A stretch of DNA of 64,000 nucleotides from Bacillus sp. BHET2 (GCF_005938125.1 NZ_VCQN01000002.1:310001-374000); one strand, 5' to 3'; positions 19,652-29,394 are shown, counted from the stretch's first letter. Notes: generated by a model from the letters alone, not told the origin. Program-made: numbers and translations.

Positions 19652-19873
19652 ATGAGTCTTAACTTACGAAATGCAATCATACACAACGTGTCTGGTAACA
19701 ACCAGGACCAACTAAGAGACACCATCGTAGATGCAATCCAAGGGGGAGAAGAAAAGACCCTTCCTGGACTGGGTGTGCTTCTTGAAGTATTCTGGGAAAA
19801 CGCAGACCCACAAGAACAGAAAATGGTTCTCGAAACGTTAGAAGAATCATTACAGCAGCTACAAGCACAGTAA
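19652..19873 (+). CDS. sspI: Small acid-soluble spore protein SspI
   Basis: This 73-residue minor spore protein starts [21 protein letters not shown] and carries [22 protein letters not shown], which is diagnostic of SspI. It is made in the forespore. The ATG follows GGAG with 9-base spacing; the in-frame GTG just before it is too close. It is monocistronic with a hairpin terminator. I could not assign a SigG promoter confidently. Confidence 0.93.
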   Translation: MSLNLRNAIIHNVSGNNQDQLRDTIVDAIQGGEEKTLPGLGVLLEVFWENADPQEQKMVLETLEESLQQLQAQ

Positions 19874-19877
19874 GGAC

Positions 19878-19910
19878 AAGGGTAACCCTGCGAATGGGTT
19901 ACCCTTATTT
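19878..19910 (+). terminator. Terminator of sspI
   Basis: AAGGGTAACCC pairs perfectly with GGGTTACCCTT around a 7-base loop. The downstream T tract (ATTTATT) is short. Confidence 0.8.
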
Positions 19911-20046
19911 ATTGTCAATTTCGATTCAAATATTCGATTTTCAGGAATGAGAAAGTCCGGTCGACCGAGCTAATACGGGCTGATTAGGACTCCCACCATT
20001 CAAAAATTCATACGCGTCTCGATTATAGGTACGTATTTAGTACCGC

Positions 20047-20093
20047 GAAAAAAATGCCTAGGATTCAATAGAAATCCCAGGCATCTCTTTTTT
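20047..20093 (-). terminator. Terminator of the M42 peptidase gene
   Basis: ATGCCTgGGATT and AATCCtAGGCAT arms pair with one mismatch. T runs lie on both sides, so it can act in either direction between sspI and the peptidase gene. Confidence 0.87.
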
Positions 20094-20112
20094 AGCTCTA
20101 TCTCAGTAGGCT

Positions 20113-21198
20113 TCAATCGAACGTAATCTTCGCCACTGTATCCGTGTCTAATTTCTTGATCACTTCGGTAATCAATTTAACGGCATTTTCATAATCATCT
20201 CGATGCATCATTGCTGCATGGGAATGAATATAGCGTGTGGCCACTGTGATTGATAAAGCTGGCACACCGTTTGCTGTTAAATGAATCGCACCTGAGTCCG
20301 TACCACCGCCGACAATTGAATCAAATTGATATGGAATGTTATGTTCATCCGCCGTATTAGTTACAAAATCACGGAGTCCCTTATGTGAAACCATCGACGC
20401 ATCATATAAAATGATCTGTGGTCCATCTCCCATCTTGCTTGATGCTTCTTTGTCAGAAATACCTGGAGTATCTCCTGCGATTCCAACATCCACACCAAAG
20501 GCAATGTCGGGTTGAATTTTGGTTGCAGACGTTCTCGCTCCACGAAGACCTACTTCTTCCTGGACTGTACCAACACCATACACGACGTTCGGATGCACCT
20601 CATTTTGAAGATTCTTCAATACATCGATGGCAATCGCACATCCAACGCGGTTATCCCACGCTTTCGCAAGAAGCATTTTCTCATTATTCATCACCGTGAA
20701 TTCAAAATGAGGGACAACCATATCGCCCTGCTTCACTCCCCATTCCTGTACTTCTTCACGGCTTGATGCACCAATATCGATAAACATATCTTTGATGTCA
20801 ACAGCTTTCTTCCGCGCTTCTGGAGTAAGGATATGTGGAGGTTTGGATCCGATCACACCGGTTACTTCCCCTTTACTTGTCACAATGGTCACTCGCTGAG
20901 CAAGCATGACCTGAGACCACCAGCCGCCTACGGTTTGAAAGCGGAGGAATCCTTTGCTGTCGATTTGAGTGATCATGAATCCTACCTCATCAAGATGTCC
21001 AGCCACCATGATTTTAGGACCGTTCTCATCGCCGACTTTTTTAGCGATCAAGCTTCCGAGATTATCCGTAGTGATTTCATCTGCAAACGGTTCTATGTAT
21101 CTTCTCATGACATCCCTTACTTCGCGTTCATTACCCGGTACCCCTTTAGCATCGGTTAAATCCTTGAGCATCGTCAATGTTTCATCTAATTTCGTCAT
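20113..21198 (-). CDS. ysdC: M42-family aminopeptidase
   Basis: This 361-residue di-metal peptidase (family M42, annotated variously as glutamyl aminopeptidase or endoglucanase-like). Metal and catalytic motifs are visible: [12 protein letters not shown] near residue 66 (His-x-Asp), [17 protein letters not shown] near 178 (bridging Asp), [12 protein letters not shown] near 210 (catalytic Glu-Glu), and a final [19 protein letters not shown] near 330. It probably forms a large cytoplasmic tetrahedral oligomer as in the family. Substrate unknown. Confidence 0.92.
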   Translation of the reverse strand: MTKLDETLTMLKDLTDAKGVPGNEREVRDVMRRYIEPFADEITTDNLGSLIAKKVGDENGPKIMVAGHLDEVGFMITQIDSKGFLRFQTVGGWWSQVMLAQRVTIVTSKGEVTGVIGSKPPHILTPEARKKAVDIKDMFIDIGASSREEVQEWGVKQGDMVVPHFEFTVMNNEKMLLAKAWDNRVGCAIAIDVLKNLQNEVHPNVVYGVGTVQEEVGLRGARTSATKIQPDIAFGVDVGIAGDTPGISDKEASSKMGDGPQIILYDASMVSHKGLRDFVTNTADEHNIPYQFDSIVGGGTDSGAIHLTANGVPALSITVATRYIHSHAAMMHRDDYENAVKLITEVIKKLDTDTVAKITFD

Positions 21199-21303
21199 TA
21201 TTTCGCCCCCCTAAATGTTACTTCTTTTTCATTATACTAAAACGTTTGTCAATCATCAAAATTCCCTGATTTTTCATAACTAGGAAAAAGAAGTTCTTAC
21301 AGG

Positions 21304-21792
21304 TTAATATCCTTCTTTTTGACGATTATAATTCACTTCATTTTTCTTCACATACGCATCAAATACTTCTTCATGAGAAAAGCCTAGAAGTTCTCCCAAG
21401 TAGACGTAATGCCGGAACAACTGTTGGAAATGTTCCACGGATCGTTCTTCAGCAAAGTGATTGACCTCTTTAAATACTTCCAAAAACTGTTTCGACACAT
21501 CTTCATTTGTGTAATTGGTTTCACCCAAATCAAATTGCATGATACCAATTTCGATTCCCAGTGATAGAATAAAGTGGATCCCGTCTACGAATTCTTCAAG
21601 AATAACTTCCTTGGATGAGGATGGCTTCTTACTCCAGAACTTAAAGCTTCTCGTTTCATTTGCCAGTTCCCCTACCTCAACCAGCAAAGCAAGTATCTTC
21701 TTTTCAATTAAATCTTCCTGCTTTAATCCGTGTTCTTCTTCAATATGTTCATCTAGCTTCTTTTGCATGTCCAATAGCGCTTCAACATTCAT
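21304..21792 (-). CDS. dUTP diphosphatase, all-alpha (dimeric) type
   Basis: This 162-residue protein of the all-alpha NTP pyrophosphatase superfamily removes dUTP to keep uracil out of DNA. The metal-binding helix LLVEVGELANETRSFKFW (residues 35-52) carries the ExxE motif, and the second acidic helix EEFVDGIHFILSLG (residues 65-78) completes the ExxD site. Its family is the dimeric dUTPase_2 type, not the trimeric beta form. It is divergent from ysdB. Confidence 0.87.
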   Translation of the reverse strand: MNVEALLDMQKKLDEHIEEEHGLKQEDLIEKKILALLVEVGELANETRSFKFWSKKPSSSKEVILEEFVDGIHFILSLGIEIGIMQFDLGETNYTNEDVSKQFLEVFKEVNHFAEERSVEHFQQLFRHYVYLGELLGFSHEEVFDAYVKKNEVNYNRQKEGY

Positions 21793-21872
21793 GTTCTTCT
21801 CTCCCCTTAGATGTCTGTATTTATTGCACTCTCTCTTAGTATGACAAATTTTTAAACAAATTTTAAATAATA

Positions 21873-21898
21873 TGAAACCTTTTTTCGTTTTTATCGTA
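21873..21898 (+). promoter_or_regulatory. SigW promoter of ysdB
   Basis: TGAAAC (21873-21878), exactly 16 bases, then CGTA (21895-21898): a perfect match to the Bacillus SigW cell-envelope-stress promoter. It lies 40 bases upstream of the ysdB start. ysdB is a known SigW regulon member in B. subtilis. Confidence 0.93.
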
Positions 21899-21937
21899 AA
21901 TAATAGTGGAAGAAATATGCCTATGGAGGTAATGGTT

Positions 21938-22336
21938 ATGCTTTGGCTTATACGGTTAGTGATTTTTTTCCTTATTCTTTACCTTTTATACAGCAGCGTT
22001 AAATACATTATCAACCCAAAGCGAAAACTGGAGCTTGCCCAGGAACAGAAGCGTTTCTACTTTCTCGATGATCAGGAAAATGTCCGAAAGAATTTTCACA
22101 TAACGTATAAGGGTGTACGATTTGAAGGGGAAAAATATCTTGGTTCAACTGAAAAGTCATTCGATGTTGTTTCCATCTTCGTATGGACTAAAAATGTTTC
22201 CTCATTAAAAGGTCTTACCCGAGAGGACTTCGAATACCTCCAGAACGAAATCAAAGAAAGATATCCCGATGCCAAACTGGATTGGAAAAGCCCGATTAAC
22301 GAATTCCTTCAAAAAGCCCAACAAAAAAACGACTAG
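21938..22336 (+). CDS. ysdB: SigW-regulated membrane-anchored protein YsdB
   Basis: This 132-residue protein has one N-terminal membrane helix (MLWLIRLVIFFLILYLLYSS), then a cytoplasmic domain with NPKRKLELAQEQKRFYFLD, NFHITYKGVRFEGEKYLG and DWKSPINEFL near the end. The ATG at 21938 follows GGAGGT with 7-base spacing; the upstream in-frame ATGs are in the promoter or overlap the ribosome site. Function unknown. It should be induced by antibiotics or detergents that stress the envelope. Confidence 0.88.
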   Translation: MLWLIRLVIFFLILYLLYSSVKYIINPKRKLELAQEQKRFYFLDDQENVRKNFHITYKGVRFEGEKYLGSTEKSFDVVSIFVWTKNVSSLKGLTREDFEYLQNEIKERYPDAKLDWKSPINEFLQKAQQKND

Positions 22337-22354
22337 CATAGCTGGTCGTTTTTA
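22329..22354 (+). terminator. Terminator overlapping the ysdB stop
   Basis: AACGACTAGC and GCTGGTCGTT pair with one mismatch around ATA, then five T. The 5' arm contains the ysdB stop codon. It may also serve the convergent gene at 22359. Confidence 0.85.
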
Positions 22355-22358
22355 ATTT

Positions 22359-22928
22359 TCATTTACCTGGAAAGAACTCTCTCCACTGAATGACTTTGAC
22401 TTTTTCTCTCAATAGGTAGAATAAGACGATGAGTGCGATGAAAATCATGACGAGAATTGGTGGGGAAAATTGTTTGATGTATTGACCGAAAACGGTATAA
22501 AAAAACGCCAGGGGCACGTTAGAAAGAACAGAAGCACGAATAAAGGGTTTTAGCTCCTTCTTCCGTTCAAGCAGACAAAGATTAAGTAATTGATAATGAA
22601 CAAATGGAATCAACCTAAGCACCGCGATCTGGCCAGTAGTCAGAGTAGCGTTCCTCCCAAACCATCTTTCCTTCAGTCTTAGGAGCTTTTCATAAAAAGG
22701 CGTAAAGCTTTTGATAACAAAATAAAAAGTGACAGATAAGAGCGTTAATCCCATTAATGAATACAGAGTGCCAAAGATACTTCCGAACAGGACTCCTCCC
22801 GCCATGCAGACAAGTGCTACGGGAATGAACAGAAACTGCCTGAGGATATGAAATAAGATAAACAGAACAGGAGCCATATACCCACTGGCCTCCATGAAGG
22901 CGAATGCAGCAACCAACCGTTCGTCCAT
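22359..22928 (-). CDS. VTT-domain (TVP38/TMEM64, DedA-like) membrane protein
   Basis: This 189-residue integral membrane protein has about five hydrophobic segments. The central VTT features are present: GGVLFGSIFGTLYSLMG near residue 44 and a re-entrant LRLIPFVHYQLLNL near 105, a variant of the family's RxxPxxP-x-x-x-N motif. Relatives scramble or transport lipids or ions in the membrane. It resembles B. subtilis YtxB in type, but orthology is not certain. It stands alone between ysdB and ysdA. Confidence 0.82.
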   Translation of the reverse strand: MDERLVAAFAFMEASGYMAPVLFILFHILRQFLFIPVALVCMAGGVLFGSIFGTLYSLMGLTLLSVTFYFVIKSFTPFYEKLLRLKERWFGRNATLTTGQIAVLRLIPFVHYQLLNLCLLERKKELKPFIRASVLSNVPLAFFYTVFGQYIKQFSPPILVMIFIALIVLFYLLREKVKVIQWREFFPGK

Positions 22929-23025
22929 GGCTATCGTGACCTCCTTCTGCTATTCTAAGCTGTTTAATTACTCTCTCTCTATATGTATGTAGCGCAAACG
23001 GGGGAAAGAATGAAAACTTTGGTTT

Positions 23026-23304
23026 CTACAATTTGGCATTCAGCCAGATAAAAAACAAGCAATGGAGCATGACGAGTAACGGGAGGCCCAATGAAAATGG
23101 TTTGTGCTTCGTTTTATGTCTGTACACTTTCATTCCAAGGTAAGCTCCGACACTTCCTCCAAGGATCGCAACCTGCCACAGTACACGCTCACTAATGCGG
23201 TATTCATGTCGCTCTGCTTTTCTTTTATCCCTGCCCATGATGACAAAGCCGATGATATTGATGATGATTGCATATAAATATAAGATACTTGTAAGTGTAC
23301 CCAT
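23026..23304 (-). CDS. ysdA: DUF1294 membrane protein
   Basis: This 92-residue protein begins with a hydrophobic helix (residues 5-25), then the DUF1294 signature GRDKRKAERHEYRISERVLWQVAILGGSVGAYLGMKVYRHKTKHKPF, and a final helix. Function unknown. It lies downstream of rplT, separated by two hairpins, as in B. subtilis (ysdA). Confidence 0.88.
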   Translation of the reverse strand: MGTLTSILYLYAIIINIIGFVIMGRDKRKAERHEYRISERVLWQVAILGGSVGAYLGMKVYRHKTKHKPFSLGLPLLVMLHCLFFIWLNAKL

Positions 23305-23340
23305 GGTTTCTACCTGCTTTCCATTGATATTTATATAAGA

Positions 23341-23392
23341 AAGGACCGGCCGGGGGGCCAGTCCTTTTTAACTACTAACGAGTTAGTAGTTT
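23341..23392 (-). terminator. Two consecutive hairpins after rplT
   Basis: AACTACTAAC-GA-GTTAGTAGTT (about 23370-23391) is a perfect palindrome. It is followed on the minus strand by AAAGGACTGGCC-CC-GGCCGGTCCTTT and a T-rich stretch. The tandem arrangement should stop the infC-rpmI-rplT transcript before ysdA. Confidence 0.82.
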
Positions 23393-23393
23393 A

Positions 23394-23771
<378 letters not shown>

Positions 23772-23781
23772 CTATTACTTC

Positions 23782-23982
23782 TTATTTTAGGTTGTCGAGC
23801 ATGTGACGAATACGTTTGAAATCTCCTTTAGAGACAACAGCCGCTTTACGTAGTTTACGTTTTGCTTTAGTAGATTTGTTTGCGAATAAATGGCTTGTAT
23901 AAGCGTGTGAACGTTTAAGTTTACCAGAACCTGTTTTCTTAAAACGCTTAGCTGAGCCGCGGTGAGTTTTCATTTTTGGCAT
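23782..23982 (-). CDS. rpmI: 50S ribosomal protein L35
   Basis: This 66-residue basic protein begins [31 protein letters not shown], the L35 signature. A longer in-frame extension upstream overlaps infC and is not used, since the ATG here follows an AGGAGGAAA site. It lies between infC and rplT in the standard operon. Confidence 0.97.
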   Translation of the reverse strand: MPKMKTHRGSAKRFKKTGSGKLKRSHAYTSHLFANKSTKAKRKLRKAAVVSKGDFKRIRHMLDNLK

Positions 23983-24004
23983 GAGCTTTTCCTCCTCGGG
24001 TCCT

Positions 24005-24520
24005 TTATTTTTCGTTAACCGGTGCAAGCACCAAGAACATACTACGACCATCCATTTTCGGTTTTGATTCAACGGTTGCTACATCTTTACACTCATCACT
24101 GAAGCGATCCAGAACACGTTGACCAATTTCTTTGTGCGTAATCGCACGACCTTTAAATCGGATTGACGCTTTAACTTTGTCTCCTTTTTCAAGGAACTTA
24201 CGAGCGTTACGAAGCTTAGTATTGAAATCATGCTCATCAATCGTCGGGCTTAAACGTACCTCTTTAAGATTGATGATTTTTTGATTCTTACGCGCTTCTT
24301 TTTCTTTCTTCTGTTGTTCAAACTTAAACTTACCGTAGTCCATGATACGAGCAACGGGTGGTTTTGCAGTTGGAGCAACAAGAACAAGATCAAGATTTAC
24401 ACGTTCTGCAATTTCAAGAGCTTCATTCTTGGTTTTAATACCAAGTTGCTCACCGTTTTGATCGATAAGACGTACTTCACGGGCACGAATCGTTTCGTTT
24501 AAGATCATGTCTTTGCTAAT
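24005..24520 (-). CDS. infC: Translation initiation factor IF-3, ATT start
   Basis: This 171-residue factor keeps 30S and 50S subunits apart and proofreads the initiator tRNA. The N-terminal domain ([18 protein letters not shown]) is joined by a lysine-rich linker ([15 protein letters not shown]) to the C-terminal domain ([29 protein letters not shown]). The start is an ATT at 24520 behind GGAGGTG with 7-base spacing, giving (M)[11 protein letters not shown]. This aligns with the AUU-initiated Geobacillus IF-3. IF-3 discriminates against its own AUU start, a known feedback loop. Confidence 0.93.
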   Translation of the reverse strand: MSKDMILNETIRAREVRLIDQNGEQLGIKTKNEALEIAERVNLDLVLVAPTAKPPVARIMDYGKFKFEQQKKEKEARKNQKIINLKEVRLSPTIDEHDFNTKLRNARKFLEKGDKVKASIRFKGRAITHKEIGQRVLDRFSDECKDVATVESKPKMDGRSMFLVLAPVNEK

Positions 24521-24529
24521 AATTAGCCA

Positions 24530-24755
24530 CCTCCAAGGTTTATTAAAAGAATACACGGCTTTGGTCGACGCACTCGCATCTTTTGTATGTATTAAACACA
24601 CAAAAAAAGATGCGAGTGTCGAAACACCCGCATCTGATTATTAAGCTTATATAAAGGCTTTAATAGTCAATCACATACCTGTAAACAACTTTGAAAAGCG
24701 TTATTCAGGTGAGAAGCGGGTAGCTCCTGCTTGTACCAATCTGTATTCAATTCAC
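24530..24755 (-). promoter_or_regulatory. L20-type leader of infC-rpmI-rplT
   Basis: The transcribed leader contains CAAGCAGGAGCTACCCGC followed by TTCTCACC, the conserved L20-binding segment of the Bacillus infC leader. It ends in a strong terminator (GATGCGGGTGTTTCGACACTCGCATC then seven T is the pattern; stem at 24609-24634, T run 24602-24608). L20 binding should favour termination before infC. Confidence 0.85.
24601..24636 (-). terminator. Attenuator terminator in the infC leader
   Basis: AGATGCGGGTGT pairs with ACACTCGCATCT (one mismatch) around a short loop, followed by seven T. It lies about 80 bases upstream of the infC ATT start and forms the regulated end of the L20 leader. Confidence 0.9.
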
Positions 24756-24762
24756 CTTAGAT

Positions 24763-24791
24763 AATATATCACATGACAATACCGCTGTCAA
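24763..24791 (-). promoter_or_regulatory. SigA promoter of infC operon
   Basis: TTGACA (24786-24791) and TATATT (24763-24768) are 17 bp apart on the minus strand. The start site would be near 24755, giving a leader of about 235 bases. Confidence 0.85.
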
Positions 24792-24870
24792 ATAATCATT
24801 TAATATCACAACGTATTTCATACTATCAGACATCTAAGGAGAGTGCAATAGTTTTTTTGAAATTTCCATA

Positions 24871-24937
24871 AGAGGGACGGACCTCAAACTGCACACTTAT
24901 TGTAAACTACAATTGACAAATGGAGGTCCGTCCCTCT
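24871..24937. repeat. 15-bp perfect inverted repeat, REP-like
   Basis: AGAGGGACGGACCTC (24871-24885) and GAGGTCCGTCCCTCT (24923-24937) are perfect complements around a 37-base loop that itself holds TTGTA/ACAA pairing. GGTCCGTCCC-type palindromes recur in intergenic DNA of many Bacillus genomes as I recall, resembling REP elements. No T run follows on the minus strand, so it is not a clean thrS terminator. Confidence 0.75.
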
Positions 24938-24982
24938 TCTTTTTACTCTTCTTTTTACTCTTCTTTTTACTCTTCGTTTTAT
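24935..24982. repeat. 12-bp tandem repeat spanning the thrS stop
   Basis: TCTTCTTTTTAC occurs three times in a row (24935, 24947, 24959). A fourth, diverged copy at 24971-24982 contains the thrS stop codon. The repeat starts within the last bases of the inverted repeat. Confidence 0.9.
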
Positions 24983-26910
24983 CGTTTTGCTTCTTTTGTG
25001 ATGTGGCCGATGAATTCGCCAAGGGATATTGTTTCTGATTTTTGTTCTCCGTATTTACGGACGTTTACAGCTGTTTCCTTGATTTCATTGTCTCCCACCA
25101 CAAGCATGTAAGGGACTTTACTCATCTGTGCTTCACGGATTTTATAGCCGATTTTTTCATTACGGTCATCGATGTCGACACGTAATCCTTCAGCTTGAAG
25201 TTTTTCTTTCACTTCTTTCGCATAGTCGAAGTGCACATCCGGAGATACCGGGATCACCTGTACTTGAGTTGGAGCGAGCCACGTCGGGAATGCTCCTTTG
25301 TATTCTTCAATTAGGAATGCCACGAAGCGTTCCATTGTAGATACGACTCCTCGGTGAATTACAACCGGACGATGCTGTTTTCCGTCTTCTCCTACATATG
25401 TTAAGTCAAAGCGTTCTGGAAGTAAGAAGTCAAGTTGCACAGTTGAAAGCGTTTCTTCTTTTCCTAGAGCTGTTTTCACTTGAACATCCAGTTTGGGACC
25501 GTAGAATGCCGCTTCCCCTTCTGCTTCGAAATACTCAACATCCAGTTCATCCATGGCTTCCTTGATCATTCCTTGTGCACGGTTCCACATTTCATCGTCA
25601 TCGAAATACTTCTCCGTATCTTCAGGATCACGATAAGAAAGGCGGAAAGAATAGTCATTCAGATCAAAGTCTTTGTATACTTCCTGAACCAGGCGTACGA
25701 CACGCTTGAATTCTTCCTTGATTTGATCAGGGCGGACGAAGATATGAGCATCATTCAGAGTCATACCACGGACACGTTGAAGTCCTGATAAGGCACCTGA
25801 CAATTCATATCGATGCATTAGCCCAAGCTCAGCGATACGAATCGGAAGTTCGCGGTAGCTATGGATGTCGTTTTTGTAAATCATCATATGATGAGGACAG
25901 TTCATCGGACGAAGAACCAGGTCTTCATTATCCATTTCCATTACCGGGAACATGTTTTCCTGATAGTGATCCCAGTGACCGCTTGTTTTATAAAGTTCCA
26001 CGCTCCCCATAACCGGAGTATATACGTGGTCATAGCCAAGGCGCTCCTCTTTATCAACGATGTAACGCTCGATGATACGGCGAATCGTCGCACCCTTTGG
26101 AAGCCACATCGGTAAACCTTGTCCAACTTTTTGAGAGTTCATGAATAAATTCAATTCTTTACCGATTTTACGGTGGTCACGCTCTTTCGCTTCTTCTAGA
26201 AGGCGCAAATGCTCTTCCAGATCTTCTTTCTTGAAGAAAGCAGTTCCGTAAATCCGTTGAAGCATTTTGTTATCACTATTTCCACGCCAGTATGCGCCAG
26301 CGATACTCAACAGCTTGAATTCTTTAATTTTATTTGTAGAAGGAATATGGATTCCACGGCAAAGATCGAGGAATTCTCCTTGCTCATAGATTGAAACCTG
26401 CTCACCTTGAGGAATCGCCTCGAGTAGTTCAAGCTTATACTCGTCACCGATTTCTTCGTACATTTTCTGCGCTTCGTCGCGGCTTACTTCTTTACGAATA
26501 ACCTCTAGGTTTTCACCAGTGATCTTCTTCATTTCTTTCTCAATCAGTGGAAGATCTTCAGGAGTGAACGTATGCTCCGAATCAATATCATAATAGAATC
26601 CCCCTTCAATGACAGGTCCGATTCCAAGCTTTGTTTCAGGATATAGACGTTTAATGGCCTGGGCCATTAAATGAGCAGTACTGTGGCGAAGGACTTCCAC
26701 TGCCTCGTCTGAAGGAGGAGTGACGATTTCAATCGCTCCATCCTCTTGGATTCCTGTACGCAAATCAATCAATTCACCGTTAAGTTTACCTGCGAGTGCC
26801 TTCTTCTTCAGTCCTGGACTGATAGACGCGGCAATCTCTTCTGTTGTCGTTCCTTTAGGAAACTCCTTAACATTTCCATCAGGGAACTGCATTTTCACTA
26901 CTTCTGACAT
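24979..26910 (-). CDS. thrS: Threonine-tRNA ligase
   Basis: This 643-residue class II synthetase has an N-terminal TGS domain (residues 1-62), a zinc-dependent editing SAD domain ([16 protein letters not shown] near 76, [19 protein letters not shown] near 183), the catalytic core ([30 protein letters not shown] near 335, motif 3 [17 protein letters not shown] near 514), and the anticodon domain ([16 protein letters not shown] onward). It is controlled by the upstream T-box. Start [12 protein letters not shown] follows AAGGAG. Confidence 0.97.
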   Translation of the reverse strand: MSEVVKMQFPDGNVKEFPKGTTTEEIAASISPGLKKKALAGKLNGELIDLRTGIQEDGAIEIVTPPSDEAVEVLRHSTAHLMAQAIKRLYPETKLGIGPVIEGGFYYDIDSEHTFTPEDLPLIEKEMKKITGENLEVIRKEVSRDEAQKMYEEIGDEYKLELLEAIPQGEQVSIYEQGEFLDLCRGIHIPSTNKIKEFKLLSIAGAYWRGNSDNKMLQRIYGTAFFKKEDLEEHLRLLEEAKERDHRKIGKELNLFMNSQKVGQGLPMWLPKGATIRRIIERYIVDKEERLGYDHVYTPVMGSVELYKTSGHWDHYQENMFPVMEMDNEDLVLRPMNCPHHMMIYKNDIHSYRELPIRIAELGLMHRYELSGALSGLQRVRGMTLNDAHIFVRPDQIKEEFKRVVRLVQEVYKDFDLNDYSFRLSYRDPEDTEKYFDDDEMWNRAQGMIKEAMDELDVEYFEAEGEAAFYGPKLDVQVKTALGKEETLSTVQLDFLLPERFDLTYVGEDGKQHRPVVIHRGVVSTMERFVAFLIEEYKGAFPTWLAPTQVQVIPVSPDVHFDYAKEVKEKLQAEGLRVDIDDRNEKIGYKIREAQMSKVPYMLVVGDNEIKETAVNVRKYGEQKSETISLGEFIGHITKEAKR

Positions 26911-26991
26911 GTGATTTCACTCCTTATGTGATGTAAAATTGGCTTTTTCCCGTTCCTTACAATCATCAGGACGGATGAATTGACCTAAAAA

Positions 26992-27285
26992 AAACAAAAA
27001 ACCCCGCCCCTTCACGATTGAAGGGACGAGGTTAATAAATAAACTCGTGGTTCCACCCAACTTCTCATTGTACAAAAATGCGACAATGACTTCATTGAAA
27101 ACGAATAACGACATTTAGCCGTCAATCATTACTATGAATCCTTACTGGATTCAGTTCACAATTGAAGTTCAGAGGTGGTAAATACTTCTAACGAATTAGG
27201 AAGCTTGCAGCCTTGTGACTTCCCTCTCTGTGAATGGAATAGGAATATTGTTATCCTCATCATAACCTATGTTTATTGACTTATT
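26992..27285 (-). promoter_or_regulatory. T-box leader of thrS
   Basis: TGGGTGGAACCACGAG (27044-27059, minus strand) is the T-box. It is followed by the terminator stem AACCTCGTCCCTTCAA / GAAGGGGCGGGGTT with T run (26992-27032). ACC threonine triplets at about 27174-27179 after AGTATTT are the likely specifier. Uncharged tRNA-Thr should allow readthrough into thrS. A 65-residue frame inside the leader is not a gene. Confidence 0.92.
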
Positions 27286-27340
27286 ATGTAGGTATTATAA
27301 TCGGTTATGTTTTGAAAAGCAAGAGGAATCGGCAAACAGT

Positions 27341-28207
27341 CTATTCATTCGCAAGATCCCACGAAGGATAAAGAAGTGTATCAGGAAAATAACTTAACGG
27401 TAACAAATCGACCCGTTCTTCAAAAATATTCTGAAGCGTCCTGATTAATTGATGGTCTCCGTTTCCGTAGATGAAAATCTTTGCAGGAGCAAGGGAAAGT
27501 AACGGTGCAATTGTATACGAATCAACGTATAATGGGTGGTTCGTAAGCAGGCGTTTATCAATCGCTTTCGTCAATTCCTGCCTGGATATCTCTTTCATAT
27601 CTTCATCAAAGAAACGAAACCCATATCCTGTTGAATAAAGATGAATCGTCCTCATCTTCAGTTCCCTAGAAGCCAGATACTCCCTCAGCATATGAACAAA
27701 CATCTGATATTCCTGCTCCATCTTGTATTCTTCGATAGCAAGATCCACGACTTTAAGCAGTCTTTCCTGGAGTTCCTTTAGTCTGAACTTGCTGAAAGAA
27801 TCAAATGATATCGGGGCTTTCCCCTCAAGCAACAGCTCCAGGCTTCCGTGGACATACCTCACCTCGTCCCACTCACTGATCAACTCCATCAATTCAGGAC
27901 GTTCCCCCATCCTCATCTCTGATACGATTTCTAATATTTGATTGATTTCATGACTATCTTCATAGAAGTACTGTTCTCTCAAGAGGAGTTCTGACCAGTC
28001 CATGCATTTTTCATTTATGACGAATTGGGAAACCCCGTGGAATAGTTTTTCTTTTTCTTTAAAGAAAGGGGAAACTTCTATAGATAGATTATAGTGAGCT
28101 TTATGTTGAAAAAGCGTTTCGTGAAACCATGATTGGATGAATTCTTTATTGAGGTATTCTTGAAGCTTTAACGCATCTCTTTTTTGCTTGAAAATAAATT
28201 CAATCAA
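27341..28207 (-). CDS. ytxC: Sporulation protein YtxC
   Basis: This 288-residue protein begins MIEFIFKQKRDALKLQEYLNKEF and belongs to the YtxC-like family known from spore formers. It looks mainly helical (residues 25-210), with a C-terminal alpha/beta segment (FIYGNGDHQLIRTLQNIFEERVDLLPL). There is no signal peptide or membrane helix. Its place between thrS and dnaI matches B. subtilis. The molecular function is unknown. Confidence 0.85.
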   Translation of the reverse strand: MIEFIFKQKRDALKLQEYLNKEFIQSWFHETLFQHKAHYNLSIEVSPFFKEKEKLFHGVSQFVINEKCMDWSELLLREQYFYEDSHEINQILEIVSEMRMGERPELMELISEWDEVRYVHGSLELLLEGKAPISFDSFSKFRLKELQERLLKVVDLAIEEYKMEQEYQMFVHMLREYLASRELKMRTIHLYSTGYGFRFFDEDMKEISRQELTKAIDKRLLTNHPLYVDSYTIAPLLSLAPAKIFIYGNGDHQLIRTLQNIFEERVDLLPLSYFPDTLLYPSWDLANE

Positions 28208-28408
28208 ACTTTACCGCCTCCTTAAACCCAAATCCCTGATTTATATATATGGGAGGCTTGTATGAATTAGAAGTTTATCAGGGAATTTAATTTTCTCTTT
28301 TCTTAAACTTAGTTGTTCTTGAAGTGATAATTAGGCTCTGTCCTATCAGGTGAACGTTTGAGGAATGTCGATTTCCATCAAAAAATCTAAAACAAATACA
28401 TCTACAGC

Positions 28409-28445
28409 AAAAAGAGAGGATAATCCGTGGGGACGTCCTCTCTTA
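28409..28445 (-). terminator. Terminator of dnaB-dnaI
   Basis: AAGAGAGG pairs with CCTCTCTT around a 16-base loop, then TTTTG on the minus strand, just after the dnaI stop. I see nothing else in the 28.21-28.41 kb gap. Confidence 0.85.
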
Positions 28446-28449
28446 TAAA

Positions 28450-29394
28450 CTATTCTCTTCTGTTTCTCCCATCGATCAAAACGGGTTGGGATAGGTATTT
28501 GATCCGCTCCATGATTCGTGCGGCTTTTAGTTTTTCTTCTTCTCCTCTTTGACTGTATGTTAAGTGATGAGTCAATTCGTTGAAGTTGAAGTTGGATGTG
28601 AAGAAGGTCGGCAGGTTCTCGAGCATTCTGTACTGGAGGATAGTGCCTAGGATTTCATCCCTTCCCCAACTGGACATGGTTTCTGCACCGATATCATCTA
28701 GCATGAGGATCCGGGCTGATTTAACCATCTCTAATTTTTCATTTACAGAGTTATCGCCCAGTGATTGTTTGATTTCCCGGAAGAATTCGGGAACGTATAC
28801 AATCAGGGAGGCAATCTTCTTCTCGGCAAGTTCATTGGCCATAGCACCTAACAAATAGGATTTGCCCACTCCGAACTTCCCGTAAAAGTATAAACCCTTC
28901 ATTTTTGTTCCTTCTGTATAATTTTCCACAAAATTCTTCGCTAAGCGCACAGCCTCTAAACGGCTCTTTGAATCAAGATCAAGGGTCTGGAAGGAGGCTT
29001 GTAGTATATCCTTTGGCACATACAGACTTTTGATGAGACGCTGTGAGCTCGTTCGTTCATCATGAATGACTTTTCGAGGGCAGCGGTGGTATTCGATATC
29101 AATCGTGCTCCCTCTTATGACTAAATGAGGGTCATACCCCTCCATCATATTCTTACATTCCTCTAAAGAAGGACAGTACCGGCATTCTTTACTTTGAGAA
29201 ATGTATTCATAAAGCTTCATCAAGCTTGCATTGACCATATCATTTGTTACAAGTCCTTCGTTCTTCCGGATAAAATCTTTTACATCATTATTTTCGAGGA
29301 TCTCTTTTTTCATTTGCTCATATCTCTGTTGAAACGAACCAGAAGTCGCCAACCTTTTCAGGGTGTTGTTTATTTTCTCCACCGCTACGTTCAC
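28450..29394 (-). CDS. dnaI: Helicase loader DnaI
   Basis: This 314-residue AAA+ ATPase loads the replicative helicase DnaC at oriC and restart sites. The N-terminal helicase-binding domain has a zinc-type cluster CRYCPSLEEC near residue 73-83 with another Cys near 104. Walker A is GKFGVGKSYLLGA near 172, Walker B ILMLDDIGAE near 230. The start GTG begins immediately after the dnaB stop, so the two are translationally coupled. Confidence 0.95.
   Translation of the reverse strand: MNVAVEKINNTLKRLATSGSFQQRYEQMKKEILENNDVKDFIRKNEGLVTNDMVNASLMKLYEYISQSKECRYCPSLEECKNMMEGYDPHLVIRGSTIDIEYHRCPRKVIHDERTSSQRLIKSLYVPKDILQASFQTLDLDSKSRLEAVRLAKNFVENYTEGTKMKGLYFYGKFGVGKSYLLGAMANELAEKKIASLIVYVPEFFREIKQSLGDNSVNEKLEMVKSARILMLDDIGAETMSSWGRDEILGTILQYRMLENLPTFFTSNFNFNELTHHLTYSQRGEEEKLKAARIMERIKYLSQPVLIDGRNRRE

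Noticed and set aside
26917..27114. 65-residue frame upstream of thrS
   Set aside because: It lies inside the T-box antiterminator and terminator region, which fully explains the sequence.
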